Shown here: positions 8,265 through 18,266 of the stretch, one piece after another
Layout of the letters: each line of letters opens with the position of its first letter
Position numbering within the stretch: position 1 is the first letter of the stretch
NCBI GenBank assembly: GCA_015492245.1
Contig: WGFM01000017.1
Coordinates: 1-38,692 of the forward strand
Source of the DNA: Deltaproteobacteria bacterium
Lineage (GTDB): Bacteria; Desulfobacterota; GWC2-55-46; DRQE01
Reading direction: 5' to 3'
DNA: 38,692 nucleotides
Notes under the pieces: model-generated
Told to the model about the DNA's origin: nothing
Databases searched by the model: none
The model's input: the letters and a program-made list of their open reading frames with translations, nothing else
Made by a program: the position numbers and the translations under genes

Positions 8265-9356
8265 CTACAGGGCAAACCTGAAGAACACAATATCTCCATC
8301 TTTTACCATATAGTCCTTTCCCTCCACCCGCACAAGCCCCTTCTGCCTGCAGGCTGTCTCCGAGCCACAGCCTAAAAATTCTTTCCAGCCCAGGACCTCT
8401 GCCTTCACAAACCCCTTCTCGAAGTCTGTATGCACCCTGCCTGCTGCATGCGCTGCCTTTGTGCCCTCCCTTACGAGCCAGGCCCTGCACTCCCTGCCAC
8501 CCTTTATGGTAAAGAATGTTATAAGCCCCAGGGTCTTCAATGTCTCCTTTACAAGCCTGTCGATACCACTCTCTTCCATACCAAGCTCTTCCATAAACTC
8601 CCTTTTTTCGTCCTCTTCGAGCTCACCAATCTCCGACTCGAGCCTTGCACAGAGAGAGACGAAGCCCGCTCCTTCTCTTTCTGCTATCTCTTTTACCTTC
8701 AAGGCACAGGGGGTTCTGCCATGTGGGGTATCTTCAGAGGTATTGGCCACATATATGACGGGCTTTGCAGTCAAAAGATTGAGTTCTCCTGCCCTTGTCA
8801 TAACTTCCGCCTGAAGGGTTCTTGCAGGCTGGCCCTCCTCAAGGTGTTCCTTTATCCTAAGGCACGCTGTAAGGAGCTCTTTGAGCCTTCTGTCTCCTGA
8901 TATGGCGGGTTTTTCTATCTTTGCCATCCTTCTTTCCACTGTTTCAATGTCCGCAAGTATGAGCTCTGTGTTTATGGTCTCTATGTCTCTCTCGGGGACC
9001 ACATTTCCTTCCACATGCGCCACATCCTCTTCCTTGAAGCATCTCACAAGGTGGCAGATGGCATCCACCTCGCGTATGTGTGCCAGGAACTGGTTACCAA
9101 GCCCCTCGCCCCTGCTTGCCCCTTTTACAAGCCCTGCAATGTCCACGAACTCAACGGTAGCCGGCACCACCCTCTCTGGCCTCACAAGCTCTGCTATCTG
9201 CCACAATCGTTCATCCCTTACTGGCACCACACCTATGGTGGGCTCTATTGTGGTGAAAGGATAGTTGGAGACCTCTGTGCCTGCCCTTGTAAGGGCATTG
9301 AAGAGTGTGGACTTGCCCACATTTGGCAACCCTGCTATTCCACATCTAAGTCCCAT
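8265..9356 (-). CDS. ychF: Obg-family GTPase/ATPase YchF
   Basis: A 363-residue YchF, the universally conserved P-loop NTPase that binds ribosomes and usually prefers ATP over GTP. The Walker A motif is GLPNVGKSTLFNAL (about residues 9-22). Switch regions are NYPFTTIEP and VDIAGLVKGASRGEGLGN. A coiled-coil insertion (about 130-200) is followed by a C-terminal TGS-like domain ending in KDGDIVFFRFAL. Length is normal. It lies downstream of the hppA terminator and has a 100-base upstream gap, so it is probably transcribed separately. It converges with the RNase G gene. Confidence 0.97.
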   Translation of the reverse strand: MGLRCGIAGLPNVGKSTLFNALTRAGTEVSNYPFTTIEPTIGVVPVRDERLWQIAELVRPERVVPATVEFVDIAGLVKGASRGEGLGNQFLAHIREVDAICHLVRCFKEEDVAHVEGNVVPERDIETINTELILADIETVERRMAKIEKPAISGDRRLKELLTACLRIKEHLEEGQPARTLQAEVMTRAGELNLLTAKPVIYVANTSEDTPHGRTPCALKVKEIAEREGAGFVSLCARLESEIGELEEDEKREFMEELGMEESGIDRLVKETLKTLGLITFFTIKGGRECRAWLVREGTKAAHAAGRVHTDFEKGFVKAEVLGWKEFLGCGSETACRQKGLVRVEGKDYMVKDGDIVFFRFAL

Positions 9357-9369
9357 GGCAAGAGTTATC

Positions 9370-9420
9370 CTGAAAAGAAAGAGGGCTGACCAGAGCCATC
9401 AAATGCCCTGCCAGCCCTCT
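9370..9420 (-). terminator. Rho-independent terminator after hppA
   Basis: On the minus strand the outer stem AGAGGGCTG pairs perfectly with CAGCCCTCT (forward 9380-9420). An inner stem, CAGGGC with GCTCTG, makes the hairpin nearly continuous. It is followed by the T-rich TTTCTTTTCA (9370-9379). It lies 37 bases after the hppA stop and separates hppA from ychF. Confidence 0.8.
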
Positions 9421-9456
9421 CTGAGTACGAGTTTTCCACCTTTTTGACCCTCTGTC

Positions 9457-11478
9457 TCATACAAGAAGTGGTGCTATAACCAGTGATACTATGCTCATAA
9501 GTTTTATGAGTATGTTCATGGCTGGTCCTGATGTGTCCTTGAAGGGGTCTCCCACGGTATCTCCCACAACTGCTGCCTTGTGGGCCTCGGAGCCCTTACC
9601 ACCGTAGTTACCCTTCTCTATGAATTTCTTCGCATTATCCCAGGCACCACCTGCGTTTGCCATGAATAGTGCGAGCAGCACACCTGTCACCGTTGCACCT
9701 GCAAGCATACCACCAAGGGCATGCGGACCAAACAGGAAGCCCACCAGCACAGGGGCAGCAACCGCCACGATACCCGGGGCTATCATCTCCTTGAGTGCTG
9801 CGGTTGTGCTTATATCTATACACTTTGCCACATCGGGCTTGACCCCTTCTCTGCCTTCGAGAAGTCCTGGTATCTCCCTGAACTGCCTGCGTATCTCGTT
9901 TACCATCTCGAAGGCGGCTCTGCCAACACTGGTCATGGTGAGTGCACCTATGAAGAACGGCAGTATGCCACCTATGAGAAGCCCTATGACCACCGTTGGA
10001 TCTGTAACTACTATGGTGAAGACCTCGCCCATCTCTTTACCTATGGTCTGTGCGTAGGCGCTGAACATGGCAAGGGCGGTCAGTGCGGCAGAACCTATTG
10101 CAAAGCCCTTGCCGATGGCTGCGGTGGTGTTGCCCAGGGCATCGAGGCTATCGGTTATCTTTCTGACATCTTTACCGAGCCCGCTCATCTCGGATATTCC
10201 ACCGGCATTGTCTGCAATGGGTCCGTAGGCATCCACACTCATTATAACACCCGTTGTTGCAAGCATTCCCACTGCTGCTATGCCTATGCCATAGATGCCT
10301 GCAAAGTAGTTTGCTATGAATATGGCAAGGCATATGGAGAGCACAGGCAGTGCACAGCTCTCGAGCCCAACGGCCACACCTGTTATTATATTGGTGGCAG
10401 GCCCTGTCTGGCTTGCCTCTGCTATGCGTTTGATTGGCCCTGCTGCGGTATAGTATTCTGTTATAAGCCCTATGGCAAGCCCTGCACCTGCACCTGCAAC
10501 TATGGCCCACATGACCTTCATGTCAACACCTACAAACTGCACCGTGAAGAAGGCAAAGACCACAAAGAGCACGAGAGATATTATGGTTGCATACCTGAGG
10601 GCTGCGGCAGGGTCTCTGCTTTCAAGAAACTTCATCGCACCTATACCTATTATAGATGCCACAAGTCCCACCATTGCGAGCACCACAGGAAGGGACATGA
10701 GCGAATAGGCCGGCCCGAGGGCGGCAACCTTGGAGCCTGCTATTGCAGTGGCACCTATGGCTATGGACGCAACTATGGAACCCACATAGGACTCGAATAT
10801 ATCCGCACCAAGCCCTGCAACATCACCCACATTATCGCCCACATTGTCTGCTATAACACCGGGGTTGCGGGGGTCATCCTCAGGGATGCCTGCCTCAACC
10901 TTTCCAACGAGATCTGCCCCCACGTCGGCCGTCTTGGTGTAGATTCCACCACCCACACGGGCAAAAAGGGCTATGGTGGAGGCTCCCATTGCAAAACCGT
11001 TTATTATGACAGCTGTCTCTGGTTTGCCGAATGCTATAAAAAGTGCTCCAACCCCAAGAAGCCCCAGGCTTGCAACCGAAAGCCCCATTACAGAGCCTCC
11101 AAGGAAGGCGACCGAAAGGGCCCGTGCAGTATCCGGCTTATAGAGGTTTGCAGCCTGTGCGGTCCTTACATTTGATCTTGTGGCCGCCTTCATGCCGAAA
11201 AAGCCTGCCAGCATGGACGATAGGGCACCACATATATAGGCAAAGGCAGTGTAAGGATTTATGAATACGGCAAGAAGCACAGCCACTGCGACTATGAAGA
11301 CCCCGAGTATGGAGTACTGTCTTTTCAGATACACCATGGCACCTTCGTGTATGAACGAGGCTATCTCACGCATCCGTTCCGTGCCCTCTGGCTGACGCTT
11401 GACATAAACATAGATGACTATAGCAAGCAAGAGTCCAGCTATGGCGAAAAGTGGTGAAAGCTTTGCTACATCTATCAT
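9457..11478 (-). CDS. hppA: Membrane-bound ion-translocating pyrophosphatase, K+-dependent type
   Basis: A 673-residue polytopic membrane pyrophosphatase with the usual 15-17 membrane helices. It couples pyrophosphate hydrolysis to export of H+ or Na+. The substrate site is clear: [28 protein letters not shown], and the C-terminal Asp/Lys cluster [11 protein letters not shown] and [11 protein letters not shown]. The K+-dependence position reads [10 protein letters not shown], with Ala where K+-independent enzymes have Lys. I therefore infer a K+-requiring enzyme. Whether it pumps H+ or Na+ cannot be settled by eye. A strong GGGGAAAGGAG precedes the ATG. It sits 28 bases after pth and ends in a strong terminator. 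Confidence 0.97.
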   Translation of the reverse strand: MIDVAKLSPLFAIAGLLLAIVIYVYVKRQPEGTERMREIASFIHEGAMVYLKRQYSILGVFIVAVAVLLAVFINPYTAFAYICGALSSMLAGFFGMKAATRSNVRTAQAANLYKPDTARALSVAFLGGSVMGLSVASLGLLGVGALFIAFGKPETAVIINGFAMGASTIALFARVGGGIYTKTADVGADLVGKVEAGIPEDDPRNPGVIADNVGDNVGDVAGLGADIFESYVGSIVASIAIGATAIAGSKVAALGPAYSLMSLPVVLAMVGLVASIIGIGAMKFLESRDPAAALRYATIISLVLFVVFAFFTVQFVGVDMKVMWAIVAGAGAGLAIGLITEYYTAAGPIKRIAEASQTGPATNIITGVAVGLESCALPVLSICLAIFIANYFAGIYGIGIAAVGMLATTGVIMSVDAYGPIADNAGGISEMSGLGKDVRKITDSLDALGNTTAAIGKGFAIGSAALTALAMFSAYAQTIGKEMGEVFTIVVTDPTVVIGLLIGGILPFFIGALTMTSVGRAAFEMVNEIRRQFREIPGLLEGREGVKPDVAKCIDISTTAALKEMIAPGIVAVAAPVLVGFLFGPHALGGMLAGATVTGVLLALFMANAGGAWDNAKKFIEKGNYGGKGSEAHKAAVVGDTVGDPFKDTSGPAMNILIKLMSIVSLVIAPLLV

Positions 11479-11506
11479 GGTTACTCCTTTCCCCTTTTAT
11501 TTTTGT

Positions 11507-12076
11507 TTAAGAGTTATAAAGATTCATCGCCCTATCAACACCCTGAACCACTATGGCCCTTACGGCTTCTACCCCTCTCTTTATGGATTCCTTCACACCC
11601 TCCTTTTCTTCCTCTCCAAAGGGTGTGAGCACATGGTCTACAAGCCCTCCACCATCAGGTCTTCCTATGCCCATCCTCAGGCGTATGAACTCCTGGGTGC
11701 CTATCTCTTCTATTATGGAGGCCACTCCACGGTGTCCCCCGCTCTGTCCCCTTTTTCTTATCCTTATCCTTCCATGTGGAAGATCACAATCGTCGTATAC
11801 AACTATCAATCTTTCCGGCCCCACCTCGAACCTTTCAAGCAGCTCTCTTACTGCAAGACCGCTTCGGTTCATGAATGTAAGGGGCTCTGCAATCACTATG
11901 TCTTTGTTATCGATTTTCACGGTGTTCCAGACATAACTGGCTTCTCTCCTTGTAAGCTCTACACCCATGGTCTCTGCAAGATGTTCCACCACCATGAAGC
12001 CTATGTTATGTCTTGTGTCCCTGTACAGGTGGCCCGGGTTACCCAGCCCCACAAGGACAAACAGTGGGTACACCAC
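11507..12076 (-). CDS. pth: Peptidyl-tRNA hydrolase
   Basis: This enzyme cleaves peptidyl-tRNA released from stalled ribosomes. The family signature is VGLGNPG near the N-terminus, the catalytic His is in TRHNIGF, the substrate-binding Asn is in FMNRSG, and the catalytic Asp region is YDDCDLPHG followed by GGHRGVASI. The start is uncertain. The frame opens at a TTG (12142), and GTG codons at 12100, 12076 and 12073 are also in frame. I use GTG 12076 because it gives 189 residues and begins close to the conserved core, although no good ribosome-binding site is visible there. It follows rplY in the classical prs-rplY-pth order. Confidence 0.93.
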   Translation of the reverse strand: MVYPLFVLVGLGNPGHLYRDTRHNIGFMVVEHLAETMGVELTRREASYVWNTVKIDNKDIVIAEPLTFMNRSGLAVRELLERFEVGPERLIVVYDDCDLPHGRIRIRKRGQSGGHRGVASIIEEIGTQEFIRLRMGIGRPDGGGLVDHVLTPFGEEEKEGVKESIKRGVEAVRAIVVQGVDRAMNLYNS

Positions 12077-12180
12077 TGAATCTGTCTTACAATCCCACAC
12101 ACCCAATCTTTTTTGCAGGGAAATCCCTGTAAGAGGCCTCAATGGCCCTAACCCAGGAAGTGCCCGAGGCGATGGTCCCT

Positions 12181-12804
12181 CTACTCCTCTGCCTCCTCTT
12201 CCTTCTGGGCCTCTTCCTCGGCCTCTTCTTCTACGGCCTCTACCTCTTCTTTTGTGGGTTCAGAGACAAGCACTATTGTAAGGCTTTCGTCGTCAAGAAC
12301 CCTTATGGACTCTGGCAGTTCAAGGTCTGCCACATGGATGGACTCCCCTATGTCGAGCTCTGCAACATCCACCTCTATGGAGTCAGGAATGTTGTCCGGC
12401 AGGCACTCCACCCTGAGCTTTCTTGCTTTCTGCTGCAGTATTCCACCCTTCGTAACACCTTCTGCCTTGCCAGCTATATTCAACGGCACATCCACCGTTA
12501 TCTTGTGTCCCTTTACCAGACTCTGAATGTCCACATGCATGAGCCCATCCGTTACTGGATGACGGTCTATAACCTTGAAGACAGCAGTCTTCTTGTCCCC
12601 CTCTATGTCGAGCTCGAGCATGAGGCTTCCACCCCTGTAGTTGTGAAGCGCCCTTTCTATATCCACGGTGCGGAGCTTAAGATTCGTATTTTCCACATCA
12701 GCCCCGTAAAGCACTGCGGGCACGAACCCTGCCTTCCTCAACCTTCTACAGGGTCCTTTGCCAAGCTCATTCCTCTTCCATGCCTTTAGTTCCACCTTTT
12801 CCAT
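12181..12804 (-). CDS. rplY: 50S ribosomal protein L25, general stress protein Ctc form
   Basis: A 207-residue L25 of the long Ctc type, which binds 5S rRNA. An N-terminal L25 domain (ELGKGPCRRLRKAGFVPAVL, about residues 13-32) is followed by the Ctc beta domain. The C-terminal tail of about 25 residues is nearly all Glu, Ala and Lys, with a very acidic end. Such acidic tails are common in bacterial Ctc proteins. AGGGAGGAG precedes the ATG. It lies between prs and pth on one strand, a widely conserved order. Confidence 0.96.
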   Translation of the reverse strand: MEKVELKAWKRNELGKGPCRRLRKAGFVPAVLYGADVENTNLKLRTVDIERALHNYRGGSLMLELDIEGDKKTAVFKVIDRHPVTDGLMHVDIQSLVKGHKITVDVPLNIAGKAEGVTKGGILQQKARKLRVECLPDNIPDSIEVDVAELDIGESIHVADLELPESIRVLDDESLTIVLVSEPTKEEVEAVEEEAEEEAQKEEEAEE

Positions 12805-12828
12805 GTCTCCACTCCTCCCTGATATAAA

Positions 12829-13776
12829 TCATATAAACAGTGAACTTACCGATTCACCGAAGTGTATCCTTCTTATGGCCTCTGCAAGGAGAGAGCTCAC
12901 AGTAAGATAGGTTATCTTCTTGCTTTCCTTACCAGGCCTTTTAGGTATGGTATTGGTAACCACCACCTCTTTTATCGATGAGTCCTCTATCCTCTCTATG
13001 GCAGGCCCTGAGAACACCCCATGGGTGCAACATGCGTATATCTCCTTTGCGCCATGTTCGTTCAGCGCCTGTGCAGAGTTCACAAGGGTGCCGGCGGTAT
13101 CCACTATATCGTCAAGGAGTATTGCAAGCTTTCCTTCAACATCGCCTATCACATGGAGCACCTCTGACACATTAGGCCCGGACCTCCTCTTGTCCACTAT
13201 TGCAAGCCCTGATGAAAGTCTTTTTGCAAATGCCCTTGCCCTTTCCACACCACCTGCATCTGGAGATACCACCACAATATCATCCTTGAAGTTATCTTTT
13301 ATGTATCCCAGAAGGATCGGTGTGGCAAAGAGGTTATCCACCGGTATATTGAAAAACCCCTGTATCTGGCCTGCATGGAGGTCCATACACACAACCCTTG
13401 TTGCGCCTGCCACCTCTATGAGGTCTGCCACAAGCTTTGCAGAAATGGGTGTGCGTGGGGCAACCTTTCTGTCCTGCCTTGCATAGCCATAATAGGGTAT
13501 GACCGCTGTTATGCAGCTTGCAGACGCCCTCTTGAGGGCATCGAGCATTATGAGGAGTTCCATAAGATTGTCATTGCTGGGCGGACATATGGACTGCACC
13601 ACATATATATCGAGCCCCCTTACACTCTCCTGTATCTCCACACATATCTCGCCATCGCTGAAGTTCTTAACCTCTGCCCTGCCAAGGGGGATACCCAGTG
13701 TGTCGCATATTTCCTTTACAAGCCCCACATTCGAGTTTCCTGTGAAAACCCTTATCTTGTCCAAAGAACCTGCCAT
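12829..13776 (-). CDS. prs: Ribose-phosphate pyrophosphokinase (PRPP synthetase)
   Basis: A 315-residue class I PRPP synthetase that makes 5-phosphoribosyl diphosphate from ribose-5-phosphate and ATP for nucleotide, His and Trp synthesis. Visible motifs are the regulatory/ATP region [11 protein letters not shown], the catalytic stretch [10 protein letters not shown], the divalent-metal motif [11 protein letters not shown], the flexible-loop region DKRRSGPN and the PRPP-binding loop [12 protein letters not shown]. Length is standard. AAGGAG precedes the ATG at a normal distance. It follows tRNA-Gln and leads rplY and pth. Confidence 0.97.
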   Translation of the reverse strand: MAGSLDKIRVFTGNSNVGLVKEICDTLGIPLGRAEVKNFSDGEICVEIQESVRGLDIYVVQSICPPSNDNLMELLIMLDALKRASASCITAVIPYYGYARQDRKVAPRTPISAKLVADLIEVAGATRVVCMDLHAGQIQGFFNIPVDNLFATPILLGYIKDNFKDDIVVVSPDAGGVERARAFAKRLSSGLAIVDKRRSGPNVSEVLHVIGDVEGKLAILLDDIVDTAGTLVNSAQALNEHGAKEIYACCTHGVFSGPAIERIEDSSIKEVVVTNTIPKRPGKESKKITYLTVSSLLAEAIRRIHFGESVSSLFI

Positions 13777-13792
13777 AACATCAAACTCCTTC

Positions 13793-13867
13793 TGGCTGGG
13801 GCGGGAGGATTCGAACCTCCGGATGCGGGGACCAAAACCCCGTGCCTTACCGCTTGGCGACGCCCCA
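13793..13867 (-). tRNA. tRNA-Gln(UUG)
   Basis: A complete cloverleaf with encoded CCA. The acceptor is TGGGGCG/CGCCCCA, discriminator G, anticodon arm CGGGG-TTTTGGT-CCCCG with anticodon TTG, and T-arm GGAGG-TTCGAAT-CCTCC. It lies between ispE and prs on the same strand and may be processed from a shared transcript. Confidence 0.96.
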
Positions 13868-13888
13868 TCAAAGATATTTGAATATATC

Positions 13889-14755
13889 TTATAAGCCCCG
13901 CACCGAAAACACCTTCATAGAGGGCGGCACGGTCTGTATAACCTCTCTGTAGGCAGCCTCTGCCTTCTCTATGTGGAAAAACAGACCGAACACGGTGGGT
14001 CCACTTCCACTCATGAGGGCCGCCTCTGCACCCGCCTCTTCCAAGACCTCCTTAAGATAACCAACCTCCGGATAACTCTCGAGGACCACCCCTTCCAGGT
14101 CGTTCTCCATGTAGGCTATCACATCTTCCTTTGCCTTTATTGAGACCTGGAAACTATTTAAAGTATTACTTTTTGCCCTTTCTGTCAAGTCAAAACTGTG
14201 GTAGACCCCTGCCGTTGGCACGGCAAACCCGGGGTTTATCAATATATAATAATATTCTGGAAGCTCTATCTTTTCAACCCTTTCTCCCCTGCCTTTTGCC
14301 ATGGCAGCCCCCCTGAGGAGAAAAAATGGCACATCGGAGCCACACTCTGCGGCAAGCCCCATAAGGCTGGCACCATCAAGGGGGAAGAGGAACAACTCGT
14401 TCAGCGCCATGAGCACACCTGCGGCATCGGTGCTGCCCCCGCCAAGCCCTGCGCCAACAGGTATCTTCTTTTCTATCTCCACCTCAACACTCATTTTCTT
14501 TCCTGTAGCCTCAAGAAACCTCTCCACAGCAGACCACACTATATTGTCCCGACCCACAGGCACCTCGGGACTGCTTGAGTCAAGCCTTATCCCACAACCA
14601 TCGCTTGCCTTCACCACAATCCTGTCATAAAGGCTCACAGGTTGCATGAGTGTGAAGAGTTCGTGATAGCCATCGGCCCTTCTGGGGCCCACCTTCAAAA
14701 AGAGGTTTATCTTGGCAGGGCACAGAAGCTCTTTAGACTTTATCCCCTCTGGCAT
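13889..14755 (-). CDS. ispE: 4-diphosphocytidyl-2-C-methyl-D-erythritol kinase
   Basis: A 288-residue GHMP kinase of the MEP isoprenoid pathway that phosphorylates CDP-ME. The N-terminal substrate motif is [20 protein letters not shown]. The ATP-binding GHMP motif is [15 protein letters not shown] (about residues 91-105), and the C-terminal motif is [14 protein letters not shown] prefer the ATG at 14755, preceded by GGGGTGAG, over the adjacent GTG at 14758. The gene begins 26 bases after the last complex I operon gene on the same strand, so read-through is possible. tRNA-Gln and prs follow. Confidence 0.95.
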   Translation of the reverse strand: MPEGIKSKELLCPAKINLFLKVGPRRADGYHELFTLMQPVSLYDRIVVKASDGCGIRLDSSSPEVPVGRDNIVWSAVERFLEATGKKMSVEVEIEKKIPVGAGLGGGSTDAAGVLMALNELFLFPLDGASLMGLAAECGSDVPFFLLRGAAMAKGRGERVEKIELPEYYYILINPGFAVPTAGVYHSFDLTERAKSNTLNSFQVSIKAKEDVIAYMENDLEGVVLESYPEVGYLKEVLEEAGAEAALMSGSGPTVFGLFFHIEKAEAAYREVIQTVPPSMKVFSVRGL

Positions 14756-14781
14756 CACATCTCACCCCTGCGCATGGATAC

Positions 14782-16542
14782 TTAGAAGAGAAGAAAAAAC
14801 AGGTTAAGAATCACAAAAAGACCTATAAGGATAGACAATGCATAGTCTGGAAGCATTCCTGTCTGGAATCTTCTCAAGGCCTGGCCAAGCCCCACAAAGA
14901 AGTTTGCCACACCGTTCACTATACCATCTATCACCCCTGCATCGAATCTCCATGACCTTACAGCCACAAGCCAGCCACCGTTAAGAAAGACCCTCTGATA
15001 CAGCCCACTTACGAAGTCATCCGTAGTGGTGAACACCTTCCTTGCAATCCACAGGAATGCCCTTCCACCGAATCTGTAGAATATGTCCGTATCTATGTTT
15101 ATACCAGGAATTCTTACAAGTCTTCCTTTAAGCAGAACGAACCCCAGTAGTGCAAACCCCAGTAGAGAGAGTGTGGAAACTATATGATCAACCGTGTAGG
15201 GATGGAAGTCCATACCATGGGGCAGAAGCCCGTAGAGTGGTTGTGGAAACAGCCCGAGCAACACACAGAGGCCTGCTGCTATGACCATGGCCATAGTCAT
15301 GTTTGCAGGTGGATCATGTGCCTTGCGAGAGGCAGGCTTCTCGGTGCCAAGAAATACAAGATATGGTATCTTGAGCGCTGTATAGAGGAATGTGCCTGCC
15401 GCAGCAAGCATCAAGAGTAGATAGGGATAGGCAAGGTGCTTCTGGGCGACCGCCTCAAATATTATGGACTTTGTAACAAACCCGCTGAAAAGTGGCACCG
15501 CCGATATGGAAAGGGCACCAATCATGTAGAGTATGAATGTAATGGGCATCCGTGTCCGAAGGCCCCCGAGTTCTGTCATCCTTGCTGTTCCAGTTACAAA
15601 AAGCACGCTTCCTGCTGCCATGAACAGAAGGCCCTTGTAGAGTATATGAGAGAAGGCATGTGCCGTAACACCATTTACAGCGAGCTCTCCACCCACACCT
15701 ATGCCCGCAACCATGTAGCCCACCTGGCTTATGATGGAGTATGCCATAACCCTCCTTATATCGTTTTCCATCATGGCGTACAGGACACCGTATACAGCCA
15801 TGATGATACCAAGCCAGATGAGCACATCGGTGCCTTCAAAACCCCTTATGAGGGCATACACGGCACTCTTGGTCGTAAAGACAGACATGAATACAGCCCC
15901 ACCCAGGGTTGCCCTGGGGTAGGAGTCAGGCAGCCATGCATTGAACGGAAGGGCCGCGGCATTCACAAGAAACCCTGTAAGCACCAGCATGCCGCCAAGG
16001 CTGTCTATACCTATCCGGGCAAACTCTATGCTATGGGTCTCCATGAAAAGGAGCTTAAAGCCTGCCACAAGACACAACCCGCCGAAGACATGCACCAGTA
16101 TGTAACGGTATGCAGCATTATAGGATTCTTCCTCCTTCCTTAAAAGTATGAGAAACACAGAGGAGAATGCCATGAACTCCCAGAACACAAAGAGGGTTAC
16201 AAAGTCTCCTGCAAAGACCACCCCTATGGCACTACCTGCATACACAAGGGCTGCCGTGTGGTGCCAGCCCCTTTCTTCGTTGAGAGAGTATATGGTGGCT
16301 ATGATGGCAGCAACAGAGAACACATAGCCGAAGACAAGGCTCAATTTATCGACCCTTGTGAAGGCCACCTCTTCATGGAGTATATGGAGCACACCGTACA
16401 CACCCTCTGTAAGGCCTGTCATCGTAAAGAGTGCGCCTGTGGTGAGAAACACCAGATAGAACTGCCTCACACTGCCTCTTAAGAATGGAACGACGAATGC
16501 CCCTGCTATAAGCACCATGCCTGGATGCAACCACTGTGGCAT
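14782..16542 (-). CDS. NuoL-like proton-translocating antiporter subunit of complex I (Mrp-D-type core)
   Basis: A 586-residue polytopic membrane protein of the proton-translocating antiporter family, and the last gene of the complex I operon. The core has the TM5 Glu (FVFWEF), a TM8-region Lys (VFTTKSAVYAL) and a TM12-region Lys (FSGFVTKSII). At the TM7 position, where NuoM and NuoN carry Lys, it reads FLVNAAALPFNAWLPDSYP, with Asn instead. Beyond the core, about 89 residues of amphipathic sequence precede a final membrane helix (LRRFQTG ... YALSILIGLF). This matches the layout of the NuoL lateral helix, so it probably fills the distal NuoL position. No other NuoL is present. AAAGGAGG precedes the ATG. 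I withhold the nuoL symbol because the core resembles MrpD-type proteins. Confidence 0.85.
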   Translation of the reverse strand: MPQWLHPGMVLIAGAFVVPFLRGSVRQFYLVFLTTGALFTMTGLTEGVYGVLHILHEEVAFTRVDKLSLVFGYVFSVAAIIATIYSLNEERGWHHTAALVYAGSAIGVVFAGDFVTLFVFWEFMAFSSVFLILLRKEEESYNAAYRYILVHVFGGLCLVAGFKLLFMETHSIEFARIGIDSLGGMLVLTGFLVNAAALPFNAWLPDSYPRATLGGAVFMSVFTTKSAVYALIRGFEGTDVLIWLGIIMAVYGVLYAMMENDIRRVMAYSIISQVGYMVAGIGVGGELAVNGVTAHAFSHILYKGLLFMAAGSVLFVTGTARMTELGGLRTRMPITFILYMIGALSISAVPLFSGFVTKSIIFEAVAQKHLAYPYLLLMLAAAGTFLYTALKIPYLVFLGTEKPASRKAHDPPANMTMAMVIAAGLCVLLGLFPQPLYGLLPHGMDFHPYTVDHIVSTLSLLGFALLGFVLLKGRLVRIPGINIDTDIFYRFGGRAFLWIARKVFTTTDDFVSGLYQRVFLNGGWLVAVRSWRFDAGVIDGIVNGVANFFVGLGQALRRFQTGMLPDYALSILIGLFVILNLFFLLF

Positions 16543-16566
16543 GCCAGTGTATCCTCCTTTAGCTAA

Positions 16567-16779
16567 TTATTCGTAAAAGTCTTCATCCTGCCTGAGTCCT
16601 GTACCTGCCAGTAGTTCTGCCACTATTATTATGATAACCGCTGCACTGAACCCATAGAATGCGTTGAATCCGGGTATCCTGTCCCAGAAGAAATACCTGT
16701 GCTCAGGTGGCACCACCACATCTGCCACAAGACACAATGCAAGCACACCGTATAGTATCCACCTCAATGTGCCTTCCAT
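16567..16779 (-). CDS. Small two-helix membrane protein of the complex I antiporter module
   Basis: A 70-residue protein with two predicted membrane helices (YGVLALCLVADVVV and FSAAVIIIIVAELLAG) joined by a conserved-looking loop HRYFFWDRIPGFNAFYGF. It ends in an acidic tail. Its start overlaps the end of the upstream MrpD-like gene by 16 bases, and the NuoL-like gene follows about 25 bases later. Similar small proteins occur beside such antiporter genes in anaerobic bacteria. I infer that it is an accessory membrane subunit. No biochemical role is known to me. Confidence 0.75.
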   Translation of the reverse strand: MEGTLRWILYGVLALCLVADVVVPPEHRYFFWDRIPGFNAFYGFSAAVIIIIVAELLAGTGLRQDEDFYE

Positions 16780-18257
16780 ATGTCCGCCCCTTCGTGAATG
16801 ACCATCTCTGCTATCTCAAGGAAGTAATCCGGCCATATACCTATGATCACCGATATTACCGCTGTTATCGTAAGGGGCACCACCACGAATGGTGGGGCCT
16901 CTCTGACCTGTTCTGTATGGCTACCTGGCTCTGGCTCCTTGAAAAAGGCCCTGAACACTATGGGCAGGAAATAGGCTGCATTCAGAAGGGTGCTTGCAAG
17001 AAGCACAACCATCAGTGCTATAGAGCCTGCCTGCAGAGAGCCTATAACAAGGAACCACTTGCTGGTAAACCCTGCAACCGCAGGCACACCTATCATACTG
17101 AACGCCCCTATGGTGAAGGCAGCCATGGTGAAGGGCATCTTTCTGCCAATACCGTTCAGTCTGCTTATCTTCTTTATGTGGGAGGCAACATATATGGAAC
17201 CCGCACAGAAAAACAGTGTTATCTTTGAGAACGCATGGTTCGCTATGTGCATTATGCCGCCCAGTATGCCATCGGGCGTGAGAAGTGCCACACCGAGAAT
17301 CACATAGGAAAGCTGACTTACCGTCGAGTAGGCAAGCCGTGCCTTGAGATCATCCTTTGTAAGGGCTATGATGGATGCCGCAAGGATGGTGAAGGAGACA
17401 AAGAACGCCGTGGGTATCCCCAGGTTGAACAGACCCATCGCATCAAGCCCGAAGGTATAGAGTATAACCTTAACCACGGAAAATACGCCAACCTTGACGA
17501 CTGCCACTGCATGGAGCAGACCACTTACAGGCGTGGGCGCCACCATTGCCGAGGGCAACCAGTTGTGGAAGGGCATTATACCTGCCTTTGCAAAACCTAT
17601 AAGGAAGAACACATAGGTAAGGGTTACAAGCACAGGCTGCATACCAGCGGTGAAGATACCGCCCTCTTTGAAGTCCAGGGTACCTGTTATCATGTAGGTC
17701 ATAACTATGGCTGCAAGGAGTGCCGTCTTCGACAGACCCACAAGGTAGACTATATACTTCTTTCCACCCTCCCATGCATCCTTGTCCTCGTTGTGGGCAA
17801 CAAGGGGGTAGGTCATTATGCTCAGTATCTCGTAGAATATATAGAGGGTGAAAAGGTTCTTGGCAAAGGCAACACCGATGGCACTCGAAAGGGCTATGGC
17901 GAAGCAGGCAAAATAACGGGTCTGGGAGTGTTCGTTGAGGCTACGCATGTAGCCTATGGAATAGGCAGTGGTTATAATCCACAGAAACGATGCGGTGGTT
18001 GCAAAGAACAGCCCCAGGGCGTCGACTCTGAAACCAAAGTCTATCCCCGGCAGTATTGTAAAGAGGGTGAACTCTATTACCTTGCCATCCATTATCACAG
18101 GGGTCATGGAGAGCACTATCAAAAACTTCACTATGGCAGCACCGAAGGACCAGAACTCCCGCAGGTCAGGGTTCCTCGAAGATGCCAGTATGAGGACTAC
18201 CGCCACGGCAGAGACGAGCACCGCAAGAAAAGGTTTTATAGAGGTAACTACTTCCAT
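16764..18257 (-). CDS. MrpD/NuoM-like additional proton-translocating antiporter subunit
   Basis: A 497-residue membrane protein with about 14 helices of the proton-conducting antiporter family. It keeps the full residue set: Glu in LYIFYEILS, Lys in GFAKAGIMPFHNWLP and Lys in VAVVKVGVFSVVK. It is distinct from the NuoM and NuoN in the same operon and looks most like Mrp/Mbh subunit D. It is therefore a fourth antiporter-type subunit, beyond the usual L, M and N set. I chose ATG 18257, with AGGAGG five bases upstream, over the adjacent TTG. It lies directly after nuoN and overlaps the 70-residue gene. Confidence 0.88.
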   Translation of the reverse strand: MEVVTSIKPFLAVLVSAVAVVLILASSRNPDLREFWSFGAAIVKFLIVLSMTPVIMDGKVIEFTLFTILPGIDFGFRVDALGLFFATTASFLWIITTAYSIGYMRSLNEHSQTRYFACFAIALSSAIGVAFAKNLFTLYIFYEILSIMTYPLVAHNEDKDAWEGGKKYIVYLVGLSKTALLAAIVMTYMITGTLDFKEGGIFTAGMQPVLVTLTYVFFLIGFAKAGIMPFHNWLPSAMVAPTPVSGLLHAVAVVKVGVFSVVKVILYTFGLDAMGLFNLGIPTAFFVSFTILAASIIALTKDDLKARLAYSTVSQLSYVILGVALLTPDGILGGIMHIANHAFSKITLFFCAGSIYVASHIKKISRLNGIGRKMPFTMAAFTIGAFSMIGVPAVAGFTSKWFLVIGSLQAGSIALMVVLLASTLLNAAYFLPIVFRAFFKEPEPGSHTEQVREAPPFVVVPLTITAVISVIIGIWPDYFLEIAEMVIHEGADIWKAH

Positions 18258-18266
18258 CAACGCCTC

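Noticed and set aside
9721-11175. 484-codon open frame on the plus strand opposite hppA
   Set aside because: Its predicted product is very rich in Cys, His, Tyr and Gly, typical of the antisense of a biased membrane-protein gene. It shows no recognisable domain, and hppA on the other strand is certain. The same holds for the other long plus-strand frames opposite the nuo genes.
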